NCBI GenBank assembly: GCA_963680875.1
Contig: OY804580.1
Location: 112,285,534-112,349,533 of the forward strand
DNA: 64,000 nucleotides
Origin: Bathymodiolus brooksi
Taxonomy: Eukaryota; Mollusca; Bivalvia; Mytilida; Modiolidae
Direction: 5' to 3'
Part shown: positions 11,184 to 19,845 of the stretch, in pieces
How the letters are laid out: the number at the start of each line of letters is the position of its first letter
Numbering within the stretch: position 1 is the stretch's first letter
The notes under the pieces: generated by a model
What the model was told of the DNA's origin: nothing
The model's input: the letters and a program-made list of their open reading frames with translations, nothing else
Databases searched by the model: none
Position numbers and translations under genes: made by a program

Positions 11184-12025
11184 TAGATACGATAACGTAG
11201 CCCTCAGTCCGCTTTTGCTCCCAGCGAGGGTTACGAATCGGTCCCATTCCAGGGGCGGATCCAGGATTACAAGTTAGGGGGGCTGAAGTTAAAAAATTGC
11301 GGAGGGAGGTGCGAAAATTGTTGGGGTATTTCATGTGAAAAATCACGATTTTACGTCAAAAAATCATATTTTTTTCAATTTTAGGGGGGTGGGGGGCGAG
11401 TGCCGGGTGCGCCATCCCCCCCGGATCAGCCCCTGCATTCAACGTATGGGAGCAGCGCCCGGAGTGATTCACACCGGGAAGTTTTTTGTCCTAATTCCAT
11501 TGTAAGTGGTTGGAGAAATTAACGGGGGTGAAAGATAAATATATTTAGGTAAACCTGCATCAATCCATCTGAAAATCTGAATGCATGAAATCTTCTTTCT
11601 GTCCGACATTTTGTTTACAAGTTGCTATTTCACGTGCACTTGCCTCGTTTTGGAGATATCCTTATTTGGATCAATCGTAGTAAAACATCATACTATTCAT
11701 AGTAAAGTTTTTCATATTTGGCATTCAGATCCATATATGGATAGGCTCCGCCCATCTTGAGAGTATACGTAAGGTGCCATGGCAGACAAGAAACAATTTT
11801 CGAATACTAAATCGATCGCGAAGTTAGAAACAGTTATTGTAACACTTATTTCGTATCGCCATTACTTAAAAATTGTAGGGAATAAAAAGTTATGACCAGA
11901 TATGCAAAAAGAAAGTTGAAATATTCACTTAACGAAAATTTTAATTTGCTCCCATACTTTGAATGGGACAGATTCGTAACCCTAACTGGAGCACAAGCGG
12001 AATGAGGGTTACGTTATCGTATCTA
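11184..12025. mobile_element. Mutator-like non-autonomous element with 9-bp target duplication
   Basis: Imperfect inverted arms of about 75-90 bp start TAGATACGATAACGTAGCCC (left) and end CGTTATCGTATCTA (right). A perfect 9-bp duplication TAGAAGGAG flanks the element (11175-11183, 12026-12034), the usual size for Mutator-like elements. A second element (11250-11435) has inserted in the left arm. No transposase is seen. Confidence 0.75.
11250..11435. mobile_element. MITE with CAGGGGCGGATCC termini
   Basis: Ends are CAGGGGCGGATCCAGGAT and CCGGATCAGCCCCTG. The site before insertion can be read from the mirror arm of the host element (CCCATTCAAAGTATGGGAGC), which shows that CATTC (5 bp) was duplicated. 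Termini resemble hAT-type MITEs, but those make 8-bp duplications. An inverted relative lies at 22163-22312. Confidence 0.85.
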
Positions 12026-12053
12026 TAGAAGGAGAAGCAGGAAAACCAGAGCA

Positions 12054-12225
12054 CCTAAACAGGATAGCCAAAATCGGTTCGGGACACCTATATATGCACG
12101 AGGGAGCAAATGCACTTTCTTTGGAAGTTGGAATGCCAAATAATTTAATGTAATTATTGATAAAACTAAGGTTCTCCTCCCTCGGGCATAGGTGACCTTA
12201 GCCGATTTTGGCTATCCTGTTTAGG
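12054..12225. mobile_element. 172-bp inverted-repeat MITE
   Basis: Arms of about 50 bp start CCTAAACAGGATAGCCAAAA and end with its complement CCTGTTTAGG. No clear target duplication. The hammerhead-like motif lies about 60 bp to the right. Confidence 0.8.
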
Positions 12226-12287
12226 CCCTTTGGTTTAATTGCTACCAAAGCTTTAAATTATTTGGCTTTCCAATCTATTGATTTTGA

Positions 12288-12327
12288 GCGTACCTGATGA
12301 AGGTTATTTCAGAAACACGTCGTGCGC
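12288..12327 (+). ncRNA. Hammerhead ribozyme-like motif, Penelope type
   Basis: Helix I strand GCGTAC (12288-12293) is followed by core CTGATGA (12294-12300), a short helix II tract AGGTTATTTCA, core GAAA (12312-12315), then CAC and the cleavage triplet GTC (12319-12321). Next is GTGCGC (12322-12327), which pairs with GCGTAC over all six positions with one G-U wobble. Helix III is only one or two pairs, as described for hammerheads of Penelope-like retroelements. Helix II is weak (G-C plus G-U). The flank AAATTTGATATCTACGTTTT is shared with the copies at 11090, 13683, 14870 and 15025. Self-cleavage is inferred from the motif only. Confidence 0.55.
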
Positions 12328-12349
12328 ACTAAATTTGATATCTACGTTT

Positions 12350-12700
12350 TTATTATTGGAGCTAAAATACCAAAGGGCCTAAATTACTTAAAATGATAGA
12401 GTATGCCATATTTCACTTAGAATGACCGCTTATATCTAATTTAATTCATTACAGATTTACAGCACAGAGCATCGTCTCAAAATTGTTTCGTAGGTTTAAC
12501 TCATATTCATTGGTTTTGAAAGATTTTTTTTGGAGAACGGAAGCCTGATGAATATTTTTTACGTGATGCACATGCGCATCTAGATCTGTCTTTGTTATTC
12601 CCGAAAAAAACACATATACCCTACTTTCGTACGGATCTAGTTATCTAGAACTAGGAAAAGTTGCTACCTTGCATGACTATGAGTAAAACTTCAGTCCGTT
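12350..12700. other. Intergenic, nothing recognised
   Basis: No gene or repeat supported apart from the tail of the hammerhead-associated repeat at its left edge. Confidence 0.4.
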
Positions 12701-12704
12701 TATA

Positions 12705-12800
12705 GTAGGTGGACAAGTTTGAAGATACCAAAGGGGTAAACAGAAACCGTAAATCGAAGAAAGACAGACAATATATATAATGGCCAAACGAAAAAGGATA
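12705..12800 (+). repeat. Dispersed 'FEDTKGV' repeat, copy 1
   Basis: Contains AGTTTGAAGATACCAAAGGG, then CCGTAAATCGAAGAAAGACA. The same tract recurs at 16150, 16340, 16862 and 44920. In one plus frame it reads FEDTKGV...R.RKSKK.RQ, conserved between copies, so it may be a coding relic of an unidentified element. Confidence 0.7.
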
Positions 12801-12911
12801 AAAGGACAAACAATGATATACAAAACACAACACAGAAAACTAAGGATTGAGCAACTCGAACCCCACTATAATTTATAGTAGCTAATAGCTTTACGACTTT
12901 GACAATCTACT

Positions 12912-12978
12912 CTACATTGATGACTTGCTTTTCATTGCCTTTTCCCTGAGTAATTTCCTCATTGTTTTGGACTCGCCA
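12912..12978 (-). CDS. Candidate terminal exon of an unidentified minus-strand gene
   Basis: In sense ATTATATTTCAG at 12990-12979 is a good acceptor. The 67-base exon starts with one base that completes the split codon left by the exon at 14220-14460 (TTA-AG plus T), then reads GESKTMRKLLREKAMKSKSS and M, then TAG at 12914-12912. The product is a short basic tail. Phase agreement with the upstream donor supports the join. The frame one base along also stays open to a stop at 12907-12909, so the phase rests on the upstream exon. Confidence 0.5.
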
Positions 12979-12989
12979 CTGAAATATAA

Positions 12990-13680
12990 TAAAACAGTTT
13001 TTGAAAACAAATGCATTAAATAATAAATATGACACCTCTACTGACATTTAGATGGGTTTCCAACACATTTTTGTGCCTGTCCTAAGCCAGAACCAGGATT
13101 GCCAGCATCATATGTCGTGCTTTTTTCATAATCTCTGCTAGACATGGGATGGGGAAACGCACTTTATTTGATTACACTAAGTAATTCCTTTTCTGTTAAC
13201 ACATGAAATGTGTTATATCAATGTTAGAATTTACATTCTCGGATAAGAAAGGTTTTCAATTGTAAATTCGAATGATTCGCCTACTTACATACAAAAGAAA
13301 ATACAAAAATCTTCAACCGATATCCCTTCGCACAATGTGAGCAGTTTTTTTACTCTCAAATCCCCAACGCACAAAAATGCACTGTACAAAAGTCAAATTA
13401 CGCGTAAACAACAGTAAAAATTAAAAATCTTTAGAACTTTTCTTCTGCTAAAGTTGGACAGAAGTAAGCAAATCAACATTTATTTTAGTGGATTATTAAC
13501 TAATTCCATTTTGTTACTATAAATATATTTTACTGTCAACCATATTGTTAAGGGATCGACCAGTTAACTTTTAGGGAGTGGGGCCATGATAAAGCCAGAA
13601 AGTTATTTTCAAACGAATAAAAAGTCAGATAGTCTTTATACATGAAAAATCGGTAATTTATATCAAATTTTACAAATAAA
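12990..13680. other. Probable intron sequence
   Basis: Lies between the two minus-strand exons. AT-rich, with no other feature recognised until the terminal motif at 13683. Confidence 0.4.
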
Positions 13681-13682
13681 AT

Positions 13683-13745
13683 AGATATCTAATTTAGTGT
13701 GCACAACATGCTTCTGGCATGACCTTCACCAGGTAGAATTTCTCC
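13683..13745 (-). mobile_element. Penelope-type terminal motif, decayed hammerhead
   Basis: Sense reads TACCTGGTGAAGGTCATGCC, then AGAAGCATGTTGTGCACACT. The core is mutated (CTGGTGA, GAAG, GTT). The following AAATTAGATATCTA tract matches the other copies. Confidence 0.5.
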
Positions 13746-13953
13746 TTGAGAACGGCAGGATCAAATTATTTTTTGTTGCATCTTTCAGGACAATTGTATT
13801 TTTTTTCTAAAAAATGCGACTACAGGAAATAAAAAAACCCAACATAGTCCTGCCCCACGGGCGCCCTCTAAAAATAAATGGTTGTTCCCTAAACATAATG
13901 CCAGTAGATGTGTAATGATTTGAACTGATGTACATGAATACATTAGTTACCTT

Positions 13954-14210
13954 GAGACCGTCTGATTGTGATGGTATTGTACCTGTGGATTTACAACTAC
14001 CTATACAAACAGTGACTATCATCACTTACGTTGTGAGTTCGAATCCAGCTTATGGCGAGTTGTACTCATTACAACTTCATGTGATAAAGTTTGTCAGTGA
14101 CTTGCTGGAGGTAGATGGTTTTCTCCAGGTACTCCGGTTAATAAAACTGACCGCCACGATATAACTGAAATATTGTTTAAAGTGGCGTTAAACACCATGA
14201 TCCTAATCCT
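13954..14210 (+). mobile_element. tRNA-derived SINE, family B, at a splice donor
   Basis: Box B is GAGTTCGAATCC (about 14034-14045); central domain and GTGGCGTTAAACACCA end are present. The perfect 12-bp duplication ATTAGTTACCTT (13942-13953, 14211-14222) spans the donor of the neighbouring minus-strand exon, so the donor AAG|GTAACT was copied to the far side of the insert. Confidence 0.9.
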
Positions 14211-14219
14211 ATTAGTTAC

Positions 14220-14460
14220 CTTAACTTCTTTAGTTCATCTTCAAACTTTTCTTCTAATTTGGATCCTACTTTTCCTAGAAAGTCTTTCACTTGATCAGGA
14301 TGTTTCTCAACACTATTGATTATATCACCGGTAGCTATTCCCAACATATCGTGCATGTTCATTTTCATACAACCTTCTTTCTTGTCAGGCCACGTCAATG
14401 TCATAGCTATCCAATCTGGTCTGAAGAAATCCTCGAAACCAAGGGCTCTACATAATACAC
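14220..14460 (-). CDS. Internal exon of an unidentified minus-strand gene
   Basis: Acceptor TATTTTCAAG ends at 14461; donor AAG|GTAACT begins at 14219. The 241-base exon is open in one frame. It starts VLCRALGFEDFFRPDWIAMT and continues with TWPDKKEGCMKMNMHDML, TGDIINSVEKHPDQV and a charged helix KLEEKFEDELKKL that looks like a short coiled coil. A broken second copy of the exon start ([16 protein letters not shown]) lies upstream at 14790-14837. The gene family is not recognised. The exon joins in phase to 12912-12978. Conserved residues between the two copies (VLC, GFE, F-R-P-D) support real coding. Confidence 0.65.
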
Positions 14461-14528
14461 CTTGAAAATAAAATAGTGAAGATTGAACTATTAATTACAG
14501 TATATGCAGCCACCAGATCTGCTCTGAA

Positions 14529-14786
14529 GGGGCCGTCGTGATCGTGATCGTATGGTAGTTGGATTTATAACTACATATGCAATCAGTGCCTATCACCACT
14601 AACGTTGTGAGTTCAAACCCCGCTCAGGCGATGTGAATTCAATACAACATTATGTGATAAAGTTTGTCAGTGACTTGCGACAGGTCGGTGGTTTTCTCCG
14701 GTTTCCTCCACCAATAAAACTGACCTCCACGATATAACTGAAATATTGTTGAAAGTGGCGTTAAACACCATAAACCCAAACCTAAA
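14529..14786 (+). mobile_element. tRNA-derived SINE, family B, inserted in an exon copy
   Basis: Head GGGGCCGTCGTGATCGTGAT, box B GAGTTCAAACCCC, full central domain and GTGGCGTTAAACACCATA end. The 16-bp duplication has two differences: CCAGATCTGCTCTGAA (14513-14528) and CCATATCTGGTCTGAA (14787-14802). The duplicated target lies in the FRPD codons of the broken exon copy. Confidence 0.88.
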
Positions 14787-14789
14787 CCA

Positions 14790-14837
14790 TATCTGGTCTG
14801 AATATTCCCTCGAAGCCATGGGAGCCGCACAAAACAT
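14790..14837 (-). pseudogene. Duplicated exon start, broken by a SINE
   Basis: After an acceptor (TTATTTTCTCAG, ending at 14838) the frame reads [16 protein letters not shown], paralogous to the start of the exon at 14460. The SINE at 14529-14786 interrupts it. Beyond the SINE about ten residues (FRADLVAAYT) can be read before similarity ends, so the copy is truncated. Confidence 0.55.
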
Positions 14838-14869
14838 CTGAGAAAATAATGACGAGGAATAAAAACGTA

Positions 14870-15070
14870 GATTACGTGTGCACGTAGTGTTTCTGGATTA
14901 ACCTTTATCAGGTACAATCGAAGTCAAAAGATTATGTCAGTGCCGAATCACTGACTACTGGGCAGATGATACGCACGAGGGATATTAGTCCACCACCAGA
15001 GGTATCGACCTGGGAATAGTAATAAAAACGTAGATATCTAATTTAGTGTGCACGTAAAGGGTTTCATGTA
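14870..15070 (-). mobile_element. Two Penelope-type terminal motifs, decayed
   Basis: At 14870-14920 the sense reads TACCTGATAAAGGTTAATCC, then AGAAACACTACGTGCACACG; helix I can still pair but the cleavage triplet is changed. At 15025-15065 only the 3' part is kept (GTGCACACTAAATTAGATAT). Confidence 0.5.
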
Positions 15071-15560
15071 GCAACTCCTAATCGGCATGTTTATTGTGAG
15101 TGGTCGTCGGTGGTCTATTGCATTGCTAAATCACTCCACCGGTGTCAATCAAAACATCTGCTCATAGGCACGTCACAGTGCCATTGTTTTGCTTGCATGA
15201 TTCATCACTCGGTTGACAGTAAACAACAACCTATCAATGAGCCTCTTGTTTTTTAACAAAGCAAAATAATGTGTTAAGGACTAAACTGTCGGCTTCCTTA
15301 TAAATTTTCTGACAAAACGGCTTTTCTATGTCGAAAAGGTTACGTCCTTTGATTGAGTTTTGCACTTGTTCCGTACAGCCGACCTGAATCAAACATTGAG
15401 AAAATAATTTTATTTTTCAATTATACCATAAAAATCAATTGTATTAATGTCATTGAGTTCAGCTATCAAGTTACATTCGATTGTTTTCTAATTTTTCAAG
15501 ACGACATCATTTGGTTCAATATGCTGTCGTGTAACCTGTTTGCTTAAGGTGTGTTTATAT
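15071..15560. other. Intergenic or intron, nothing recognised
   Basis: No gene, exon or repeat could be supported. Confidence 0.35.
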
Positions 15561-15564
15561 GGTC

Positions 15565-15745
15565 ATACAGTCAAACCAGTATATAAAGGTCACTCAAGAG
15601 AACCTGAAAATATACCCTTTATGAGCAGTTGCCCTTTATATACAGGTTAAAATTATATGCACTATTCGTCAATGGGAAAAATGAGACTGTCCTTTATAGA
15701 CAGTGGTTTGCTATATAGAGGTACCCTTTAAGGCAGGTTTAAAGG
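15565..15745. mobile_element. Probable mariner-type MITE
   Basis: Starts TACAGTCAAACCAGTATATA with internal alternating TATAAAGG-type motifs on both strands and ends AAGGCAGGTTT. It resembles the TA-flanked MITEs near 61 and 62.7 kb, but its right terminus is incomplete. Confidence 0.45.
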
Positions 15746-16140
15746 TATTTTCGTTCAAATTCGCTGCAATCTTTACCAGCGCATCTGCTTTAAACACAAA
15801 TTTGACGACTTAAGCATGTGGTCAAACACGTGTGATGGGTTCATCAACTACTGAATGGGAGCTGGATATATGTCTAGATTTTCAAACTTGTGTTTTAAAC
15901 AGGTGCACATGTAAAATTTGAAGTCAATTTGAAATCATAAAAGATTTGAACGTGTAAACACGTCTGAAGCACAACACCACTCATGACCACATAATATCAC
16001 TATATCACATTCTGAAAACTTCTCACCTGCGAAACTGAAATTAGAAGAATACCAGTATTACAGATTCAATTTGTTTATTGAAACGAAACAAAACAAACTG
16101 AAGTCCTTTCGTATGTATCTTAGTTCACTACCACCTACTC
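15746..16140. other. Intergenic or intron, nothing recognised
   Basis: AT-rich sequence without a supported feature. Confidence 0.35.
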
Positions 16141-16149
16141 TAAATGCTA

Positions 16150-16445
16150 TACAAGAAGAGTTTGAAGATACCAATGGGGTAATCAGATTCCGGAACTCAA
16201 AGAAGTCTTCGTTTTAATAAGACAATAGATCGAGTAGACATTTTATTTCTGCATTTTAGCCACTTCTAATATAAATGAATAACCTCCTATTATCTGATCC
16301 TGGTCCAATCCGAGAAGCAAATAAAAACATGAAAACAACTTCTTTTAAAGCAATTCTGAAGATCCCAGACGGGTACAGAAGCCGTAAATCGAAGAAGGAC
16401 AGACAAAACAACGACCAAAACAAATTTGGACAAAAAGACCAACCA
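16150..16445 (+). repeat. Dispersed 'FEDTKGV' repeat, copies 2 and 3
   Basis: Copy 2 (16150-16210) keeps GAGTTTGAAGATACCAATGG. Copy 3 (16340-16445) keeps GAAGCCGTAAATCGAAGAAG and a Lys/Gln-rich frame (SRKSKKDRQNNDQ). See the copy at 12705. Confidence 0.65.
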
Positions 16446-16569
16446 AACTACTTCACAGAATCTCACCATAAACAGTGGGTAAACTCGTGTTCCGGAAGGG
16501 TAATCATTTCCTGCTCCACTAGTGGCACCTTTCGTGTGACTGACAAATGACACGAATATCATCTGATAT

Positions 16570-16700
16570 GGGAATCGTGTACAATATTATAATAATATAT
16601 AATATAATCTTTATTGCAAATAAAACCCTTGCGGGTAAAGCAATACAACATTACAAAACATATATACATGAACAACATAAAGAAATGTCATATATTCATA
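16570..16700 (-). mobile_element. LINE 3' end fragment
   Basis: In sense it reads CCGCAAGGGTTTTATTTGCA, then ATAAAGATTATATTATATAT. A hairpin plus AATAAA and a short A/T-rich tail is typical of LINE 3' ends. The clade is not determined. Confidence 0.5.
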
Positions 16701-16861
16701 GTTAAAGTTATACATTGACCAATGTGAACCTCATTTTCGCAATTCTAACGATTGCTTTATATAGTCAACAACACTGGGCAAAAATTCTTGATCAGGAATT
16801 AATATAATTTTTAATTGGGAAAAAAAGTCCAGTTGGTCGAAATTAGCATGATACTTTTTAA

Positions 16862-16945
16862 TATTACACAAGAAAAGTTTGAAGATACCAAATGTGTAAT
16901 CAGAAGCCGTAGTAAATCAAAGAAGTACAGACAATGCACTAACCA
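16862..16945 (+). repeat. Dispersed 'FEDTKGV' repeat, copy 4
   Basis: AAAGTTTGAAGATACCAAAT then AATCAGAAGCCGTAGTAAAT; the plus frame reads EKFEDTKCVIRSRSKSKKYR. Confidence 0.7.
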
Positions 16946-16957
16946 AAAGAAAAAGCT

Positions 16958-17089
16958 CAAGATATTCAGCTATATCTATAGACTATATATCGTGGTTGTC
17001 AGTTTTATTGGTGGAGGAAACCGGAGTACTCGGAGAAAACCACAGATCGGTGGCAAATCACTGACAAGCTTTATCACATAAGGTTGTAT
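16958..17089 (-). mobile_element. SINE, split by a later TIR element
   Basis: Central domain of family B (TATCGTGGTTGTCAGTTTTA, GGTGGAGGAAACCGG). It stops at GGTTGTAT, where the element 17090-19536 begins. The head appears to resume at 19537 (TATCGACACAG, then GGGATTTAAACCAAACCC as a decayed box B). Confidence 0.7.
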
Positions 17090-17303
17090 CGAATGGGTAC
17101 CAGACAACTCGGCCCGCGGACAACTCGGATCGAGACAAGTCGGCCCGTAAGCGAGGACAAGTCGGTCCGTAAGCGAGGACTAGTCGGCCCGTATGTTAAG
17201 AAAACTCGGACCGTATGAAAAGACTACTTGGACCATCAATAATTATTGTTGTCTTACTTATTTTTTTTAATAAAATTGACGGGAATCATAAAGATACAGT
17301 CTG

Positions 17304-17760
17304 ACATCTGTCAAAAGTATTGAGAAATGTAAAAAAAAATCCCTATATAATCAGCCAAAACCATATTTTTTTCAAAAAATTATTGTGAAGTCATTTCTGG
17401 ATAGATTTTTACAAATATTACACCAAAACATTCGGAATTGTCTATATTTTGATTGGTTATTTACTCATTATATTGTTATGAGTGATTTTTATTTGTACAT
17501 AATTTAAACACAACAAATAAAATTTGATTTTCCTATGTATTTCAACTAAAAATAAATCCTAAAAATTTACAATAATGGAAAAATTATGTACAAATAAAAA
17601 CCACTCATATAAACATAATGAGCAAATAAACAAACAAAATATAGATAATTCCGAATGTTTTGGTGTAAACTTTGTTAAAAATCTATCCAGAAATGACTTC
17701 ACAATAATTTTTTGATAAAATATGGTTTTTTTTTACGTTTCCCAATACTTTTGACAGATG
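17304..17760. repeat. Foldback repeat, arms about 190 bp
   Basis: Left arm starts ACATCTGTCAAAAGTATTGA (about 17304-17500); right arm ends with its complement CAATACTTTTGACAGATG (about 17575-17760). The loop is about 75 bp. Arms differ by scattered substitutions. Confidence 0.8.
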
Positions 17761-18225
17761 ACTATGTGCAACTTCATTTCAAGGATTTTGATAGATAGTC
17801 TAGTGTTAATAAACTTAATATGTTTGGTTAGACCTATTTTGACCTACAATTCTGAAATATCTTTTATGGATTATTTTCTTGTTTACCATAGGGCAAAGCA
17901 AAGAGCTATACTAAGAAATGGTAACATGGACCATTTCACCTTTATTGATCGAACCCCCTTCGAATAAATTCACTTGATTTTTTGTAAGCATCTCCTGGGA
18001 ACAAAGAAGACTTCCTCAAATATAGGAGTGAAAGCAGAACTTGGTAGATTTCCTGTTGAAAATTTTATTAATTCGCAAGCAATTTTATATCTTGGCCAGA
18101 CTACATACTGACAATATAAATCCATTATTGAAAGAGGCTTTTGAACTTTCAAAATCTCTTGATTCACAAGGTGTTTCCAACAACCATGAAGCTTATACAA
18201 ACAAAAATAATACATAATGCTTATA
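17758..18225 (+). pseudogene. LINE ORF2 fragment, region after RT
   Basis: The first frame reads LIDSLVLINLICLVRPILTY, then NSEISFMDY. After a stop and a frame change it continues LGTKKTSSNIGVKAELGRFP, then ILYLGQTTY. The pattern L-G-x-K-K-x-x-S-N-I-x-x-x-x-E-L-G-R-F-P is typical of the segment between RT and the C-terminal finger of several LINE ORF2 proteins. Several stops are present. The fragment at 32.3-33.0 kb resembles the next downstream part of such a protein. Confidence 0.7.
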
Positions 18226-18454
18226 TGAAATTTTATAATTTATAAGCTCTAAATATTTTTTTCTTAAATTATTTATTTTCAATTTTTTATATTAATTCTA
18301 TTCCCGCAAATGATACGTAATAGACACAGGCACTTGTTTCTGGTAATTTTTTTTTACCTAGATACTATATATACCACAAGGTACGTAACCGTTCATTTGT
18401 AAAAAATCCAGGTCATCGCGATTTTCGCGTTTTTTCAACTCGACGGACGCCAGC

Positions 18455-18508
18455 ATGGAGGAATGGCCTACATCATCTGAAACTACGATAATTTATCTAC
18501 AAAATGAG
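18455..18508 (+). CDS. Candidate first exon in left TIR arm
   Basis: ATG followed by 18 codons, MEEWPTSSETTIIYLQNE, ending at a donor GAG|GTATAA. Upstream lies TACTATATATACC, a possible TATA box about 75 bp before the ATG. The W-x-x-x-E-T spacing recalls the start of MADF or Myb/SANT-type domains found in transposase partners, but this is too short to be sure. The mirror copy at 19125-19178 differs by one residue. Confidence 0.35.
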
Positions 18509-19124
18509 GTATAAAACACCTACCTTTGCTGAACCTCAACAATGCAACAGACCTTTTTCCACGGGTCAGTTATCAGCTTTCATCATCCAGTTGGTCACCT
18601 GGCAAGTTCTACCCCGCAGTGAATGAAAAGTTCAAGGTCGAACTCAGGTAAAGTATTTGATTGGTCGAAGTTTCTCATTACATTTAGCAAGCTGGAATTC
18701 TGAAGTTTATTTTTATAATTTTTCATCAAAAAGTTGCAAAAAGAAACATGTGATGCTGTATTAATTTTCCCGCCTAGAAGACTTTCAGTCCTGTTGATAT
18801 ACTTCAGGGAAATATCCCGAGGTTGTATAGAAAGTTCACAAATTTTTGAATTCTAAAAATAGCCACAGATTTGCATTCAAACTACACTTTTATTCTAAGA
18901 AATTAAAACACTTTTATTAAATTTTTTTTATTGGAATGCAATATATATAATTTTCTAACATCTCAGTATTTTTTATAGCATTTTTATTACAACTTATCTT
19001 ATTTTTTCTTTCACTGCGGGGTAGAACTTGCCAGGTGACCAACTGGATGATGAAAGCTGATAACTGACCCGTGGAAAAAGGTCTGTTGCATTGTTGAGGT
19101 TCAGCAAAGGTAGGTGTTTTATAC

Positions 19125-19178
19125 ATCATTTTGTAGATAAATTATCGTAGTTTCAGATGATGTAGGCCATTCCTCCAT
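19125..19178 (-). CDS. Candidate first exon in right TIR arm (mirror copy)
   Basis: Same 18 codons as at 18455 but ending QND before GT. It points inward on the opposite strand. If the promoter is active, both arms would be transcribed towards each other and could give double-stranded RNA (inference). Confidence 0.35.
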
Positions 19179-19754
19179 GCTGGCGTCCGTCGAGTTGAAA
19201 AAACGCGAAAATCGCGATGACCTAGATTTTTTACAAATGAATGGTTACGTACCTTGTGGTATATATAGTATCTAGGTAAAAAATAATTACCAGAAACAAG
19301 TGCCTGTGGTAATAGACCATGTTATGAGAACAAAATCACGTCCTAATCACATTTTTGGTCACTTAATATTATCATTTAATAAATAATGCATTTTCACTAA
19401 AAGATAATAATTGTCTTTTAAATAAATAAATAATTATACACATATAAATATTGAACAATATTATAAAACAATAATACGGTCCGAGTTGTCTTAACATACG
19501 GGCCGACTTGTCTCGGTCCGAGTTGTCCGGCATTCGTATCGACACAGTTAAGTTCAGGGATTTAAACCAAACCCCTGGGACTTAACAATATTAATACCTA
19601 CACTCATAGATAAATCACCCGATCCATCAAATGAGCTAATCCGAATAATATTTTATAATATGGATTAGGCACAGCCTACAGGCGAGCATCGCATCTACGC
19701 ATAGACGTCATGTACATGTATTTTACTAGTCTATGAGTCTATGAGACCACAGTC

Positions 19755-19845
19755 TCTTGAAGTTCCAAAAATAAAAATAAAAATAATAAAAACATTTTTT
19801 TCTTATTTTTATTTTTATTTTTATTTTTGAAACTTCAATTGACTG
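19755..19845. repeat. Hairpin of AAAAATA repeats
   Basis: GAAGTTCCAAAAATAAAAAT on the left and TATTTTTGAAACTTC on the right form an imperfect stem of about 35 bp. Confidence 0.6.

Larger units (their letters stand above)
18325..19308. mobile_element. 984-bp long-TIR element with 8-bp target duplication
   Basis: Arms of about 306 bp (18325-18630 and 19003-19308), about 95% alike by eye, start CACAGGCACTTGTTTCTGGT. An 8-bp duplication GTAATAGA flanks it (18317-18324, 19309-19316). Long TIRs with an 8-9 bp duplication fit Mutator-like elements, but no transposase is present to confirm this. The 372-bp spacer holds nothing recognised. The terminus CACAGGC-CTTGT is shared with the palindrome at 28489-28591. 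Confidence 0.8.
17090..19536. mobile_element. 2.45-kb TIR element with repeated ACAACTCGG termini
   Basis: Left end CGAATGGGTACCAGACAACT, right end complement CGAATGCCGGACAACTCGG. Both ends carry several direct copies of a motif like ACAACTCGGNCCG or ACAAGTCGGCCCG (left 17101-17230, right 19478-19530). A 3-bp duplication TAT (17087-17089, 19537-19539) flanks it. The host site is a SINE, so the insertion is younger than that SINE. No transposase was found; the inside is filled by a foldback, a LINE relic and a nested long-TIR element. Superfamily not assigned. Confidence 0.75.
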
